Made by a program: the position numbers and the translations under genes
Shown here: in pieces, positions 28,603-37,902 of the stretch
How the letters are laid out: each line of letters opens with the position of its first letter
How positions within the stretch are numbered: the first letter of the stretch is position 1
From: Clostridium beijerinckii HUN142
Lineage (GTDB): Bacteria > Bacillota > Clostridia > Clostridiales > Clostridiaceae
Length of the DNA: 59,564 nucleotides
Assembly (NCBI RefSeq): GCF_000621745.1
Contig: NZ_JHXK01000034.1
Location: 1 to 59,564, forward strand
Direction: 5' to 3'
The notes under the pieces: model-generated
What the model saw: the letters and a program-made list of their open reading frames with translations, nothing else
Told to the model about the DNA's origin: nothing
The model's database searches: none

Positions 28603-29691
28603 TTAAAAACTAAAGTATCTATTTCTCAAATCTTTTATAACGTCTATGTTGGTGCTATAAGTTGCCCCCTCATCTCTAATATCCTTAGAGTTCTCGTCAT
28701 ATTCTCCCGAAAAAGATAACAAGTTAAAACTTGTCTCCATATAATACTGTTCATCGCAAATTAAAAGCTTATTATGTGAGTTCACCTTTTTTATTCTAAA
28801 ATTCCCTCCATAATCTTTAAATCTATCTTTTAGTCTTTCTGCTATTATATCGCTATTTCTATTCTTACTTCTATTGTTACTATCCTTTTTAACGTGATAG
28901 ATAGAGCTATTTTCTTCTATACCGTATATAATTTTGATAGATCCACCTCTTGAAAGTAAATTTTCCATCATATTTATTAAATTATTATTAACTACATAAT
29001 TATTCATCCATGGACTCGCAATATTTAGTTCATACTTGGCATCAGAAAAAGCTTTAATAAATTTATCTCTTATCTCTTTATTTTGTAAGTGATACTCTTC
29101 ATATTTGTTTGTAATTTCATTCAATGTTCCATATATTTCTTTATCTAAAGGTTCTATATTTTTTATTACATATTTATTTTCTTCATAGCTTATATATAAA
29201 TTACATATATTTTTAACCCTAAATTTACTTAGCTTATATGTTTTTTCTATTGAAATTTCATCCTTATTTAACTGACCTATAGTTTCTTCTATCTGAATAA
29301 TACTTTCTTTACTAAAAAACATTAATGCATTTATTGCTTTACTATCAATATTCACATTCTCATACTTAAAAAATCTTTGAGACAAGCTATCTTTTTTACA
29401 GCTGATTACCGAATTTAAATCATTAGATTTTATTAGGCAATAATCCATATCTTTTAATTGATCATCATACTTTAGAAATTCATTCTCATACTTTTCAAAT
29501 TCTTCTTTTTTAGCTTTAAGCTCTTCAAACTGTTTTTTTGCAGATTTTAATGTTAGCTTCTCAACTTTCTTTGATTTTTTCAATTTATATTTAATTAAAT
29601 TTTTGAATTTAATAGTCTTTTTAGTAAATATATCTAATAAAAATATTCTATTATTTTTTTTATTTTCAGAATATAATAATTCCTCCTTCAT
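28603..29691 (-). CDS. PLD-like domain protein with coiled-coil N-terminus
   Basis: A 362-residue protein. The first 85 residues are very basic and then coiled (LKSAKKQFEELKAKKEEFEK). After an uncharacterised middle part, the C-terminal third resembles one phospholipase D-type half: ELNIASPWMNN, GGSIKIIYGI, and the catalytic HxK motif in SHNKLLICDEQYYMETSFN, followed by Asp. Only one HxK is present, so an active site would need a homodimer, as in bacterial PLD-type nucleases. Many such proteins act on DNA or are defence effectors; nothing here proves either. It is a single gene, divergent from the rubredoxin-like gene. Confidence 0.7.
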   Translation of the reverse strand: MKEELLYSENKKNNRIFLLDIFTKKTIKFKNLIKYKLKKSKKVEKLTLKSAKKQFEELKAKKEEFEKYENEFLKYDDQLKDMDYCLIKSNDLNSVISCKKDSLSQRFFKYENVNIDSKAINALMFFSKESIIQIEETIGQLNKDEISIEKTYKLSKFRVKNICNLYISYEENKYVIKNIEPLDKEIYGTLNEITNKYEEYHLQNKEIRDKFIKAFSDAKYELNIASPWMNNYVVNNNLINMMENLLSRGGSIKIIYGIEENSSIYHVKKDSNNRSKNRNSDIIAERLKDRFKDYGGNFRIKKVNSHNKLLICDEQYYMETSFNLLSFSGEYDENSKDIRDEGATYSTNIDVIKDLRNRYFSF

Positions 29692-29916
29692 TAAAACACC
29701 TCATTTCCTTACTATTATGGATTACAATCTTTATTTATCCTAATTTTACATACTCAGATTATGTACGTCAATCTATATTTTACACAAAAGTATTTTTAAG
29801 ATTTTTTTCAATTTCAGGAGGATTTTAACCAATTATGTCAAATTAATATATATGTAAGAACATATAATTATATATGTTTTAATAATCTAATGGTAAGATT
29901 AAAGGGAGGAAGAATT

Positions 29917-30252
29917 ATGAAAAAATTATTTAAGTGTAGTGTGTGTGGATTTATATGTGAAGGAGCAGAAGCTCCAGAGAAGTGTCCAAAGTGTGGAGTT
30001 CCTAGAGAAAAATTTGTTGAATTAACTAGTGAAGAAGCTGATAAAATCTATAATTCTGATAGAACTAATGACATTCATTTAGAAATCATTAATTTAGCAG
30101 ATAAAATTTACAAGCTTTCTAGAGAAGGAATAGATTTAAACTTAGATCCTACTTGTGTAACAGCTTTTGAAAAAGCTAAAAATAGTGCTTGGACTATTAA
30201 GCAAATATCAAAAGCAGAATTAGCAGCACATATGAGCAAAGGAAAATGGTAA
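29917..30252 (+). CDS. Rubredoxin-like zinc-ribbon domain protein
   Basis: A 111-residue protein. Residues 1-35 form a rubredoxin-type metal site: CSVCG (6-10) and CPKCGVP (23-29), with the two CxxC pairs spaced as in the rubredoxin domain of rubrerythrins. The rest is helical ([40 protein letters not shown]) and lacks the Glu-rich diiron helices of rubrerythrin. It probably binds Fe or Zn and may transfer electrons in oxidative-stress metabolism. AGGGAGGA lies just before the ATG at 29917; the ATG nine codons earlier overlaps that site. Confidence 0.8.
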   Translation: MKKLFKCSVCGFICEGAEAPEKCPKCGVPREKFVELTSEEADKIYNSDRTNDIHLEIINLADKIYKLSREGIDLNLDPTCVTAFEKAKNSAWTIKQISKAELAAHMSKGKW

Positions 30253-30293
30253 AATATTAAAATAGACATATTGGGTTAATTAAACTATTATTT

Positions 30294-30335
30294 AAAAAGC
30301 TGAAAATCCTCAAATTTTAAGGATTTTCAGCTTTG
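30294..30335 (+). terminator. Bidirectional intrinsic terminator
   Basis: AAAGCTGAAAATCCT pairs perfectly with AGGATTTTCAGCTTT, 45 bp after the rubredoxin-like gene. Confidence 0.92.
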
Positions 30336-30371
30336 ATTAAATATATATTTACAATGTCAATATCTTTATGA

Positions 30372-30734
30372 TCATTTATTTTCTACGAATTGAATCTTCA
30401 ATCCATTAGGATCTAAAACATAAAAAAACTTGGTATTAGGATTTGGCTGAAATGGTCCGCTGTGAATCTCTATTTCTTTTTCCTTAATAAAGTTTATTTT
30501 CTCATCTACACAATCAACTTCAAATCCAAGAGAAATATACTCTCCCTAGCTTACTTCCTTTATTTCTTCATCACATATAAGTTCTATTTTGGTTTCTCCA
30601 TCTCCTAAAAATGCAATTTCTCTCCCAGGACCTGCATTAAATCTTTTATTAATCTTAAGTCCAACAATCTCCTGATAAAACTTTAACGATTCTTCTAAAT
30701 TTTTAACTTTTAATGTACTCCAACAAAATTTCAT
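30372..30734 (-). pseudogene. VOC-family (glyoxalase-like) gene with an in-frame amber codon
   Basis: Read through, the frame gives a 120-residue protein of normal length for the family: WSTLKVKNLEESLKFYQEIV at the start, GREIAFLGDGETKIELICDE in the middle, then a TAG at 30546-30548, then GEYISLGFEVDCVDEKINF and FYVLDPNGLKIQFVENK, ending with TGA at 30372. The last segment is the second beta-alpha unit with its metal-binding Glu region. Both halves are intact and in one frame, so this is probably a recent nonsense mutation or a sequencing error. Confidence 0.85.
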
Positions 30735-30894
30735 AATCTACTCCTCCTAATATATATCACTCACATGTGCATATTACATTTTTGTATTTATTTTAATATT
30801 TATTCACTTACCTGCAAATAGCTTTTTATTACGTATATATTAAGGAATGCTTTCCCTATATTCCTGTATTTACTCACAAATAATATGCTAACCT

Positions 30895-31917
30895 TTAATT
30901 TAGCAAGTTTGTAAATCCAAGTTCCGTAAATATATTTTTCATACCTTCTTCATTTATTTGAAGTTTCAATTGATCTATTGTTATATTATTAAGCTCCTCT
31001 ATATCACACTTTATAGTAGCTAATTGTTTGCAAAGCAAAGCTGCTTTTTTTCCTGTAATTTTTGTATTTGACTCCTCAATTAGCTTTGATAACGGAGAAC
31101 GTAATATACCAAGATCCTTAAATACTTTTTTTATTTCTTTTTCAGATGAATTTTCTATAAAATCATATATACCTTCTACAGTTTCAAATTCTTGAAGTAA
31201 TGGTATAACAGATTTTTCACCAACACCATTTATTCCAGGAATATTGTCAGAAGAATCACCTTCTATTGCTTTTCTATCAATAATTTGAATAGGATCTACA
31301 CCATAAAAATGATTTACATACTGTGTAGTAAACTCAAAAGTCCCACTAGGTATATTAAGTTCTTTAATATTTATTCCAAGACTTTCATACATATCAGCAC
31401 ACTTTGAGGTTATAAGCCACACTCTTATATCATCATCAACAAGTTGAAGGCAATCTTGATCTTTTGTCCAAATACTAACTCTCGTGCATCTTCGAAATTT
31501 CTTTGCCAATGTACCTATTATGTCATCCGCTTCGTACTCTTTAAAAACGAACTCTGGAACATTCATTTCTTTTAGGACTTTTTGAGCTAATGCAAATTGA
31601 CTTCCAAGCTCACTTCTTAAATCTTTTCTATTTCCCTTATACTCTGGATACAACTTTTTTCTAAAGGTAAATTCCTTAGTCAAATCCCAGGCTACAGCCA
31701 TATGAGTAGGATTTTGATTTCTAATCATTCTAAGCATGGATGCCATCATTGTAAAGACACCATTAGTAAATTCTCCTTTAGGGGATTGACGCAATTTTTC
31801 AATATTTTTATCTTTTTCTTCCTCAGTTTTAGCAAATCTATATTCTTTCGGGAGATTACCAAAAAAGCAGCAAGATAAAAGAGACGAACCGTCTATTAAT
31901 AATAAATGGTCATGCAT
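30895..31917 (-). CDS. 5'-3' exonuclease / flap endonuclease (PolA N-domain type)
   Basis: A 340-residue stand-alone homologue of the N-terminal nuclease of DNA polymerase I. Metal-binding acidic motifs are visible: LLLIDGSSLL near the start, AVAWDLTKEFTFRKKLYPEYKG, the pair KEYEADDIIGTLAKKF, and WTKDQDCLQLVDD. The H3TH DNA-binding region reads AIEGDSSDNIPGINGVGEKS. It removes RNA primers or flaps; such proteins occur beside a complete PolA in many clostridia. The ATG at 31917 is preceded by AGGAG; a TTG three codons upstream is less likely. It is a single gene. Confidence 0.9.
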   Translation of the reverse strand: MHDHLLLIDGSSLLSCCFFGNLPKEYRFAKTEEEKDKNIEKLRQSPKGEFTNGVFTMMASMLRMIRNQNPTHMAVAWDLTKEFTFRKKLYPEYKGNRKDLRSELGSQFALAQKVLKEMNVPEFVFKEYEADDIIGTLAKKFRRCTRVSIWTKDQDCLQLVDDDIRVWLITSKCADMYESLGINIKELNIPSGTFEFTTQYVNHFYGVDPIQIIDRKAIEGDSSDNIPGINGVGEKSVIPLLQEFETVEGIYDFIENSSEKEIKKVFKDLGILRSPLSKLIEESNTKITGKKAALLCKQLATIKCDIEELNNITIDQLKLQINEEGMKNIFTELGFTNLLN

Positions 31918-32084
31918 AAATAACAACTCCTAGCTTTTCATAAGTTTATCGTGATTAACACCTTTTAATATTAGTATATTTATTTCTTAAATATACGTAT
32001 TTGACCTCTATTTCAAAGATGAGTATTTTTTTAAACTCATATCAAAACGACCAATTATAACCATTATAACATTTTTATTTTGCA

Positions 32085-32296
32085 GAACAAAATCGCAGGC
32101 GACTGTGGAGCCGGAGATTTTTTCACGCATCTGCCTTTTTGAACGCATGTGAGAAAAATTTGGCAGGCGAATAAGATTTCTTTTTTATTCTTTTTAAAAT
32201 ACACAAACTAGTCAATCAACCTTTTTAAGTTATACCCTCAAGGAGCACCTCGTCCACAGATTTAATTGCATTATAATTTCTTATAAGAATAAAAAA
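32085..32296. repeat. Dispersed repeat, family 1, copy C (most complete)
   Basis: Contains every block of the family in order: GAACAAAATCGCAGGCGACT, CACGCATCTGCC, GAACGCATGTGAGAAAAATT, TGGCAGGCGAATAAG, ACTAGTCAATCAACC, TTATACCCTCAAGGAGCACC, CGTCCACAGATTTAATTGC, and the final poly-A. The octamer GCAGGCGA occurs at both ends of the left half. It lies in a 975 bp spacer. Confidence 0.85.
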
Positions 32297-32326
32297 TACA
32301 GTCAGGCTAATGACTGCATTTTTTAG
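32290..32326 (-). terminator. Hairpin with T-runs next to repeat copy C
   Basis: ATACAGTCA pairs with TGACTGCAT (one mismatch), flanked by poly-A on the left and TTTTTT on the right, so it can work in both directions. No intact minus-strand gene lies upstream; only the SASP relic at 32667 does. Confidence 0.65.
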
Positions 32327-32666
32327 TTCCATATTATTGCTATAAAGGTTTATACATAATTACATATTTATAATATCACATTTTAATATGATATTAAACA
32401 CATTTACATATATTGGTTAAACATTACAAAAATATCAACTAACTTATAACTAAATTATTAATTAATTATTTTTCTTTATCGTTATTTATTAGATTTCTTA
32501 TCATGTTTTATGCACTTCCTTTTGAAATTTTTATAATTATTATAGAGTATTTTTTATTCCTTCTATCAAAATATCTAAGCGCCAAGAGAACCCTACTTCT
32601 AGAGTTTTTGTTTAACGTGAGAATATCTCATAGTTATCTTGCTAAATCATAAATTCACAACAACTA

Positions 32667-32770
32667 TTATTGTAAACCTTGTTCATAGCTTTCTATCACA
32701 TGTTTTACCATCTAGCCACCAACACTAACATTTTGTATTGATAAATTACCAGTTTCAAAGATTTATTCAT
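32667..32770 (-). pseudogene. Relic of an alpha/beta-type small acid-soluble spore protein gene
   Basis: A start region ATG with codons MNKSLK and an upstream AAAGGGTG site is joined, after a large internal deletion and a frame change, to a typical SASP end: NVSVGG, an in-frame TAG, then MVKHVIESYEQGLQ and a stop. Intact proteins have about 60-70 residues with GGxMVxxMIxxxE near the end. Such proteins coat spore DNA. The rest of 32340-32660 holds no gene. Confidence 0.7.
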
Positions 32771-32893
32771 ATAACACCCTTTAACTCATTAATTATATAC
32801 CCCTCTCATTTTGTAAATTTTTTACATTTGTGTTATAATTTATTAGGGCCTATTATGTCTCATTAAAAACCACCAACAAAGGGGAGTGGACAA

Positions 32894-33466
32894 ATGCTAA
32901 GAGTAAAGAGGCTAGTGTGCTTATTAGGTTTTATCCTAATACTTGATACATATGACGCAAGCACAATAACACCATTTAACGCTTTAGCAACAGATGTTGT
33001 AAAAGATAATAATATAGAAATGACACATAAAGAAAAAATAGAATTTAAGGAAAATCCTATAGATGAAATAATTAATGAAAAAGCTGAGCAGAGAGAATTA
33101 ATTAAAAAAAAGGAAGCAGAAGAAAAGGAACAACAAAAAAACAATACACCTGAATGGAAAGACTTTGTACTAACATTTTATACATCACTTGATTCAGAAA
33201 ATAGCAGTGCGGGTCCAGTAACCTGTCAAAATAAGCCATTAACTCCAGGCGGTGTTGCAAATAATGTAATACCTCTAAATACTCAAATATATTTGGACGG
33301 TTATGGACAAGTCACTGTTAATGATAAAGGTTCAGATAAATATTTTGGCGTAGATAATAGATTAGATGTATTTGTACAACGAGAGCCTGGTGAAAACGAT
33401 CATGAATACTTTCGAAGGGTAAATAGCTACGGAGTACAAAGAGTTCGAGGTTATATAGTTAAATAA
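32894..33466 (+). CDS. Secreted 3D-domain protein (probable cell-wall lytic enzyme)
   Basis: A 190-residue protein. Residues 1-30 are a hydrophobic signal or anchor (RLVCLLGFILILDTYDAS), followed by a charged helical linker (about 40-85, with KKKEAEEKEQQKNN). Residues 90-190 form a 3D domain: FVLTFYTSLDSENS, KPLTPGGVANNVIPLNTQIY, and the Asp-rich signature VNDKGSDKYFGVDNRLDVF with three conserved Asp, as in the catalytic part of Rpf/YabE-like and MltA-like transglycosylases. It probably cleaves peptidoglycan, perhaps at spore germination or outgrowth. GGGGAG precedes the ATG and a terminator follows. Confidence 0.85.
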   Translation: MLRVKRLVCLLGFILILDTYDASTITPFNALATDVVKDNNIEMTHKEKIEFKENPIDEIINEKAEQRELIKKKEAEEKEQQKNNTPEWKDFVLTFYTSLDSENSSAGPVTCQNKPLTPGGVANNVIPLNTQIYLDGYGQVTVNDKGSDKYFGVDNRLDVFVQREPGENDHEYFRRVNSYGVQRVRGYIVK

Positions 33467-33544
33467 AATACATTAATAACTATTAGTTCTAAATCACATT
33501 ACTATATACTAATGCAATTCATAAATATAAAGTTTTATTATATA

Positions 33545-33580
33545 AAAATAAAGAAAACATTTGAGTTTTCTTTATTTTTA
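33545..33580 (+). terminator. Bidirectional intrinsic terminator
   Basis: AATAAAGAAAAC pairs with GTTTTCTTTATT. It lies between the convergent 3D-domain and MFS genes. Confidence 0.85.
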
Positions 33581-33649
33581 ACTTTTTTCATAGTAATCAA
33601 ACTCAAAAAAAGATTATTTTTATCGACGTACTAATCCGCATTTAATAAA

Positions 33650-35080
33650 TCATCTTTTTTCGTTTAACTTTTTCTTTTTTAATCTTATATATGTTATTAT
33701 TACTCCAGCAAAACAAATAATAGCTGAACAAATATATACATACCTCATTCCGTACATAAAAACATCATCTCTGCCTTCTATATATCCAAGTACTTTTCCT
33801 CCCATTTTCATACTCATAAATGAATATAAAAGCATTGTTGCCATCGCAACCCCAGATGATTGTCCCAAATTTCTTACAAAAGCATTAATGCTTCCTGCAA
33901 TTCCCAACTTATCACTAGATGCTGAAGACATAACTAATGAATTATTAGGGGGTAAAAACAATCCATTTCCAATTGCAATAAAGACTATATAGACAATTAA
34001 TTCATATATATTTGAGTTTTCATTTAAAGTTGCCATTAGGCTCATCCCAATTCCTATTAGTATCAATCCTAAAAATGTTAGAAATTCTGACCCTATTTTA
34101 TCTGATAAATAACCACTAAATGGAGAAATAACTGTTATTAATACAGGAGCGATCATCATTATCATTCCCGCAAAGCTTGGAGTCATCTTTAAAACATTTT
34201 CGAGGTAAAAAGGCTGTACAATATTATTACTGTTAATTGATGCATAACATATGAACGTACATATTATGCCAACCGTAAAAAGTGAATTTTTAAATAATGA
34301 TAAATCTAGAAGTGGATATTTCAATTTTCCTTCTATTCGTATAAATATTATGAATAAAATGATAGCTACAATAAAACTAATTTTAATCATGTTATTATCG
34401 TAGCCAACAGTTTGTCCATTTATAAGAGAGTAAAATAATAATATGACACTTACGCCAAAAATTATTGCACCAATAAAATCAATATCTTCCTTCTTTTCAC
34501 TTAACTTACGTGGCAATACTTTAAAACCAATTGCTGTTGCAATTATCCCTACTGGAATGTTTATTAGAAATATATAATGCCAACTTAAGTAAGAAATTAT
34601 AATACCACCTAATGGCGGACCAATCATTGTCCCAAGAGCTAGAAATGTTCCTGATATACCAAGAGCTCTTCCCCTTTCATTGGCAGGAAATACTTGAGTT
34701 ATTATCCCTTGGTTGTTTGCCATAGCTGCTGATGCTCCTACCGCCTGAACTATTCTAAAAAATAATAGGTAAGTAAAATCTTTTGATAAAGCACAAAATA
34801 AAGATCCTAACGTAAACACCAATAAACCTAAATTAAATATTATAGATTTTCCTTTTATATCACCTAACCTTCCAAACAGTAATATTGTACTAACTATTGT
34901 TATAAGATAGCAAATTACTATCAACTGAATAGACGACATCGTTACCGAAAATATATTCACCATAACAGGAAGCGCTACATTTACTATTGTACTATCAAGT
35001 GTTCCCATAAACGGAAGCAAAACTACCACCGCTAATATTATCCATCTATTCTTATATACATTTTTATTGTATATTTCCAT
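33650..35080 (-). CDS. DHA2-family MFS drug:H+ antiporter (EmrB/QacA type)
   Basis: A 476-residue protein with about 14 membrane helices. Helix 1 carries LPFMGTLDSTIVNVALPVM with the acidic Asp of the DHA2 family; the loop 2-3 motif is GRLGDIKGKS, and motif C reads GISGTFLALGTMIGPPLGG. Such pumps export cationic drugs, dyes or bile salts using the proton gradient; the substrate is unknown. The ATG at 35080 is preferred because AAGGGATGA lies 8-10 nt upstream; an ATG four codons earlier overlaps that site. It shares about half its sequence with the next pump at 35606, so the pair is probably an old tandem duplication. Confidence 0.92.
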   Translation of the reverse strand: MEIYNKNVYKNRWIILAVVVLLPFMGTLDSTIVNVALPVMVNIFSVTMSSIQLIVICYLITIVSTILLFGRLGDIKGKSIIFNLGLLVFTLGSLFCALSKDFTYLLFFRIVQAVGASAAMANNQGIITQVFPANERGRALGISGTFLALGTMIGPPLGGIIISYLSWHYIFLINIPVGIIATAIGFKVLPRKLSEKKEDIDFIGAIIFGVSVILLFYSLINGQTVGYDNNMIKISFIVAIILFIIFIRIEGKLKYPLLDLSLFKNSLFTVGIICTFICYASINSNNIVQPFYLENVLKMTPSFAGMIMMIAPVLITVISPFSGYLSDKIGSEFLTFLGLILIGIGMSLMATLNENSNIYELIVYIVFIAIGNGLFLPPNNSLVMSSASSDKLGIAGSINAFVRNLGQSSGVAMATMLLYSFMSMKMGGKVLGYIEGRDDVFMYGMRYVYICSAIICFAGVIITYIRLKKKKLNEKR

Positions 35081-35236
35081 TATTAAAATCATCCCTTTTC
35101 ATTAATTCTGTTATAAATATACCGTATTGCAATATTTAGAGTTTCTAATATATTCAATAAAACATCAAAACTTTACCAAGTATAATTTTTCAGATATATT
35201 ATATTTATATACTATACAGAAGCTATAAAATCGGTA

Positions 35237-35455
35237 TTATTTATAGGAATAATCTAGCTTAATAAAATTTAACAGCTTGCTGTTGCTCGTTAATTTTTTA
35301 AATATTAACCATGCTTCTAAAGTTAGCCATGATCCATTTTCTGTATAAAAGAATTTATTTCTGCGAATCAACCCAATTCCTGCTTTTAGAGCTGTATTTG
35401 AGAAATCTATCTGCAAGGCTCTCCAACACCTTATATTTCCTGCAAATTGTTACAT
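35237..35455 (-). pseudogene. Fragment resembling an epoxyqueuosine-reductase-like Fe-S protein
   Basis: An open stretch of 71 codons on the minus strand reads LKAGIGLIRRNKFFYTENGS and then WLTLEAWLIFKKL, reminiscent of the AGLGxIGKNxxxYTxxxGS region of QueG-type proteins. The only ATG with a ribosome-binding site (GAAGGAAG) is followed at once by TAA. No cysteine clusters are present, so at best it is a remnant. The family assignment is tentative. Confidence 0.35.
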
Positions 35456-35559
35456 TGTTATATTTCTTCCTTCTTAACTTTTTAAACACTTATATTTAAA
35501 TATTCTTAAAAATATTCACTCCTAAAAATATTTATTTTTAAAAATGAATATTTTTTTAT

Positions 35560-35592
35560 AAAAAAAGGCGTCCACACTAATTTTTTAGTGCA
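35560..35592 (-). terminator. Likely terminator of the second MFS gene
   Basis: CACTAA pairs with TTAGTG, and seven T follow on the minus strand after an 8 nt gap. The stem is short. Confidence 0.55.
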
Positions 35593-35605
35593 GAAACCTC
35601 TTATA

Positions 35606-37045
35606 TTATCCTATACCTATATTCCTATATTTCTTTCCTTTTAATCTTATAAATGTTAGTGCCGCTCCAAACAAACTTATTATTCCTGCAACTATATATA
35701 CAATTCTCATACCATATATGAATGCATCATTTCTTCCCACAACATAATCTGTAACACGATACCCAATTTTAAAACTTATCATACTATATAGAAGTGTTGT
35801 TGCTAAAGCTATACCACACACCATTCCTAAATTTCTTACAAGAGCATTTACACTTCCTGCAATTCCAAGCTTATCCTTTGGCACTGTTGACATTATTAAA
35901 GAATTATTAGGTGACTGAAATAATCCCATACCAATTGACATAATTCCAATAAATATAATCATAACTAATAAAGATGAGCCTACATTTAAGCTAGACATTA
36001 ATATTAATCCAAATCCTATAAGTACTAATCCAATAAAAGTTAAAATTTCCGAACCAATTTTATCCGATAAATTTCCGCTAACTGGTGCCACCACAGTTAA
36101 AATCAAAGGATAAACCATGAGTATTAATCCAGTATGTTCAGGTGTATAATTCATTACATCCTGTAGATAGAAAGGGAGAATAATATTATTACAGAATATT
36201 GCTACAAAGGTTATAAAGCCGCAAAATATACTTAGTGAAAATAACTTATTGTTAAATATTTCTAATTGCAACAATGGATTATCTCGTTTCTTTTCCACCA
36301 AAATAAATGCTACGAAAGAAATGATTGCAATCATAAAACTTGATAAAATTATTGGATCTGTAAAACCACGATTTAGTCCTTCGTCTAGAGCACCGAAAAG
36401 AGGAACTATTGTAAGCATAAATAATGCAGCGCCTATTAAATCAAGCTTTCCTTTTACTGTTTTCTTACCCTTAGGTAACAACTTAAGTGCATAAAATAAA
36501 GCAACTAATCCAATAGGTACATTTATCAAAAATATAAATTCCCAGCTAGATGCACCCACTATGAGTCCTCCAAGTCCTGGTCCTACTAAAGACCCCAATG
36601 CTACTGAAGTTCCTAAAAAACCAAGTGCTTTTCCTCTTTCATTTTGAGGAAATGTTTCTGTAATAATACCTTGATTATTAGCCATTGTTCCAGCAGCGCC
36701 TACAGCTTGTACCACTCTCGCTAGAATCAATATTGGAAAAGAATGCGTTATGCCACATAATAAGGATCCAAATGTAAATAGGCCCAACCCAAATTTAAAC
36801 ATCTTTGCTTTTCCAAGCATATCTCCAAGTCTTCCAAAAATCAACACTGTCCCCGCAATAACTATTAAATAACTTGTTGCAACCAACTGAATGCTGGATG
36901 TTGTTACATTTAAAGCATTAGCCATTTTAGGTAATGCTACATTTACAATACTGCCGTCTAAAGCTGACATAAATGTAAACATTAAAACTATAACTAATAT
37001 TGACCATCTGCTTCTCTCCTTATCTTTTTCTATATCTTTCTCCAT
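35606..37045 (-). CDS. DHA2-family MFS drug:H+ antiporter
   Basis: A 479-residue, 14-helix proton-driven exporter, paralogous to the pump at 33650. It shows FMSALDGSIVNVALPKMANA in helix 1, GRLGDMLGKA in the 2-3 loop, RVVQAVGAAGTMANNQGII and the motif C region GTSVALGSLVGPGLGG. AAGGAGG precedes the ATG. It lies 20 bp downstream of the broken MarR gene at 37066 and was probably in one operon with it; loss of that repressor would leave this pump without local control. Confidence 0.92.
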   Translation of the reverse strand: MEKDIEKDKERSRWSILVIVLMFTFMSALDGSIVNVALPKMANALNVTTSSIQLVATSYLIVIAGTVLIFGRLGDMLGKAKMFKFGLGLFTFGSLLCGITHSFPILILARVVQAVGAAGTMANNQGIITETFPQNERGKALGFLGTSVALGSLVGPGLGGLIVGASSWEFIFLINVPIGLVALFYALKLLPKGKKTVKGKLDLIGAALFMLTIVPLFGALDEGLNRGFTDPIILSSFMIAIISFVAFILVEKKRDNPLLQLEIFNNKLFSLSIFCGFITFVAIFCNNIILPFYLQDVMNYTPEHTGLILMVYPLILTVVAPVSGNLSDKIGSEILTFIGLVLIGFGLILMSSLNVGSSLLVMIIFIGIMSIGMGLFQSPNNSLIMSTVPKDKLGIAGSVNALVRNLGMVCGIALATTLLYSMISFKIGYRVTDYVVGRNDAFIYGMRIVYIVAGIISLFGAALTFIRLKGKKYRNIGIG

Positions 37046-37065
37046 TTAAATTCCTCCTTTAAAAA

Positions 37066-37513
37066 TTAACGCTCTTCTTTATGCTTTAATATTTGAGTTC
37101 TATCTAAGATTTTTTTTAAGGATTTTGTTGTTATAAACTTCTCTTCCTCTGTTAAATCTTCTGTTATCAAATCCACTACACTTTTTATATCCTTACGAAT
37201 CTTAGGTATAAGTTCTGTTGCCTTTGGTGTTAAAAATAAATTGTAAACTCTGCTATCCTTCTCATCTTGTTTTTTATATACGAAATCCAGTTCTATAAGT
37301 TTTGTAATTGTTCTTGCTGACATGGACTTATCATTTCCTGCTTCTTTACTTAACCTATTTTGACTTATACCTTCATTTTTTTCTAATGTAAATATGTATG
37401 AAATAGAGCCACTACTTAATTCATATTTTTTTTAAAGCTCTATCTAAAAAAAACTGCGTATTTCAAAAGAACTTACTATTAAGCATTATAAAATGAACAT
37501 TTTCTTTTTCCAA
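37066..37513 (-). pseudogene. MarR-family repressor gene, disrupted
   Basis: The 3' part is intact and reads as the wing and C-terminal helices of a MarR repressor: KKQDEKDSRVYNLFLTPKA, then VVDLITEDLTEEEKFI. Upstream in the same frame the recognition region GISQNRLSKEAGNDKSMSAR is present, but the frame is lost at an A-run near 37430. The first helix lies in another frame, starts with TTG after GGAGG (37521-37525), and is cut by a TGA after SKFF. Two lesions make a functional repressor unlikely. MarR proteins commonly repress the efflux pump encoded next to them. Confidence 0.8.
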
Positions 37514-37655
37514 ATTTTTTTCCTCCAAACACTTGGCTGACTAGTCAACCTTATTTCTTCTTTTTTAAGATTAGTATTTGCAGTAATAAATATAATGACC
37601 TAGGACTAATTCAAACTAATCCTAGGTTAAATTTAAAAATCATCAAGATTTTTAT

Positions 37656-37708
37656 TTAAATATATATTACAATAATAAATTTGCATTTAAAATTCTGTTA
37701 AGCTAATA
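37656..37708. repeat. Short dispersed repeat, family 3, copy 4
   Basis: ATATATATTACAATAATAAA then TTTGCATTTAAAATTCTGTT and AAGCTAA, close to the copies at 7891 and 7984. Confidence 0.4.
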
Positions 37709-37902
37709 CTCGATTGATACTTGGATGTGGTAACTTAATTGCAATATTATTTAAAATTAATTTAGAAAGATATCTAAAAATCCTGTTCGTAATTGACTAT
37801 AATATATTTAATAATATTTCATATATCTTATCAATACATGGTTTGATTTAACAATAAAATATCACATTAATTATCATTTTATATATTTTTTTGCCCTGAA
37901 AC

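Noticed and set aside
30546..30548. Programmed read-through or pyrrolysine at the amber codon in the glyoxalase-like gene
   Set aside because: No pyl genes or read-through context are visible; a point mutation or sequencing error is simpler.
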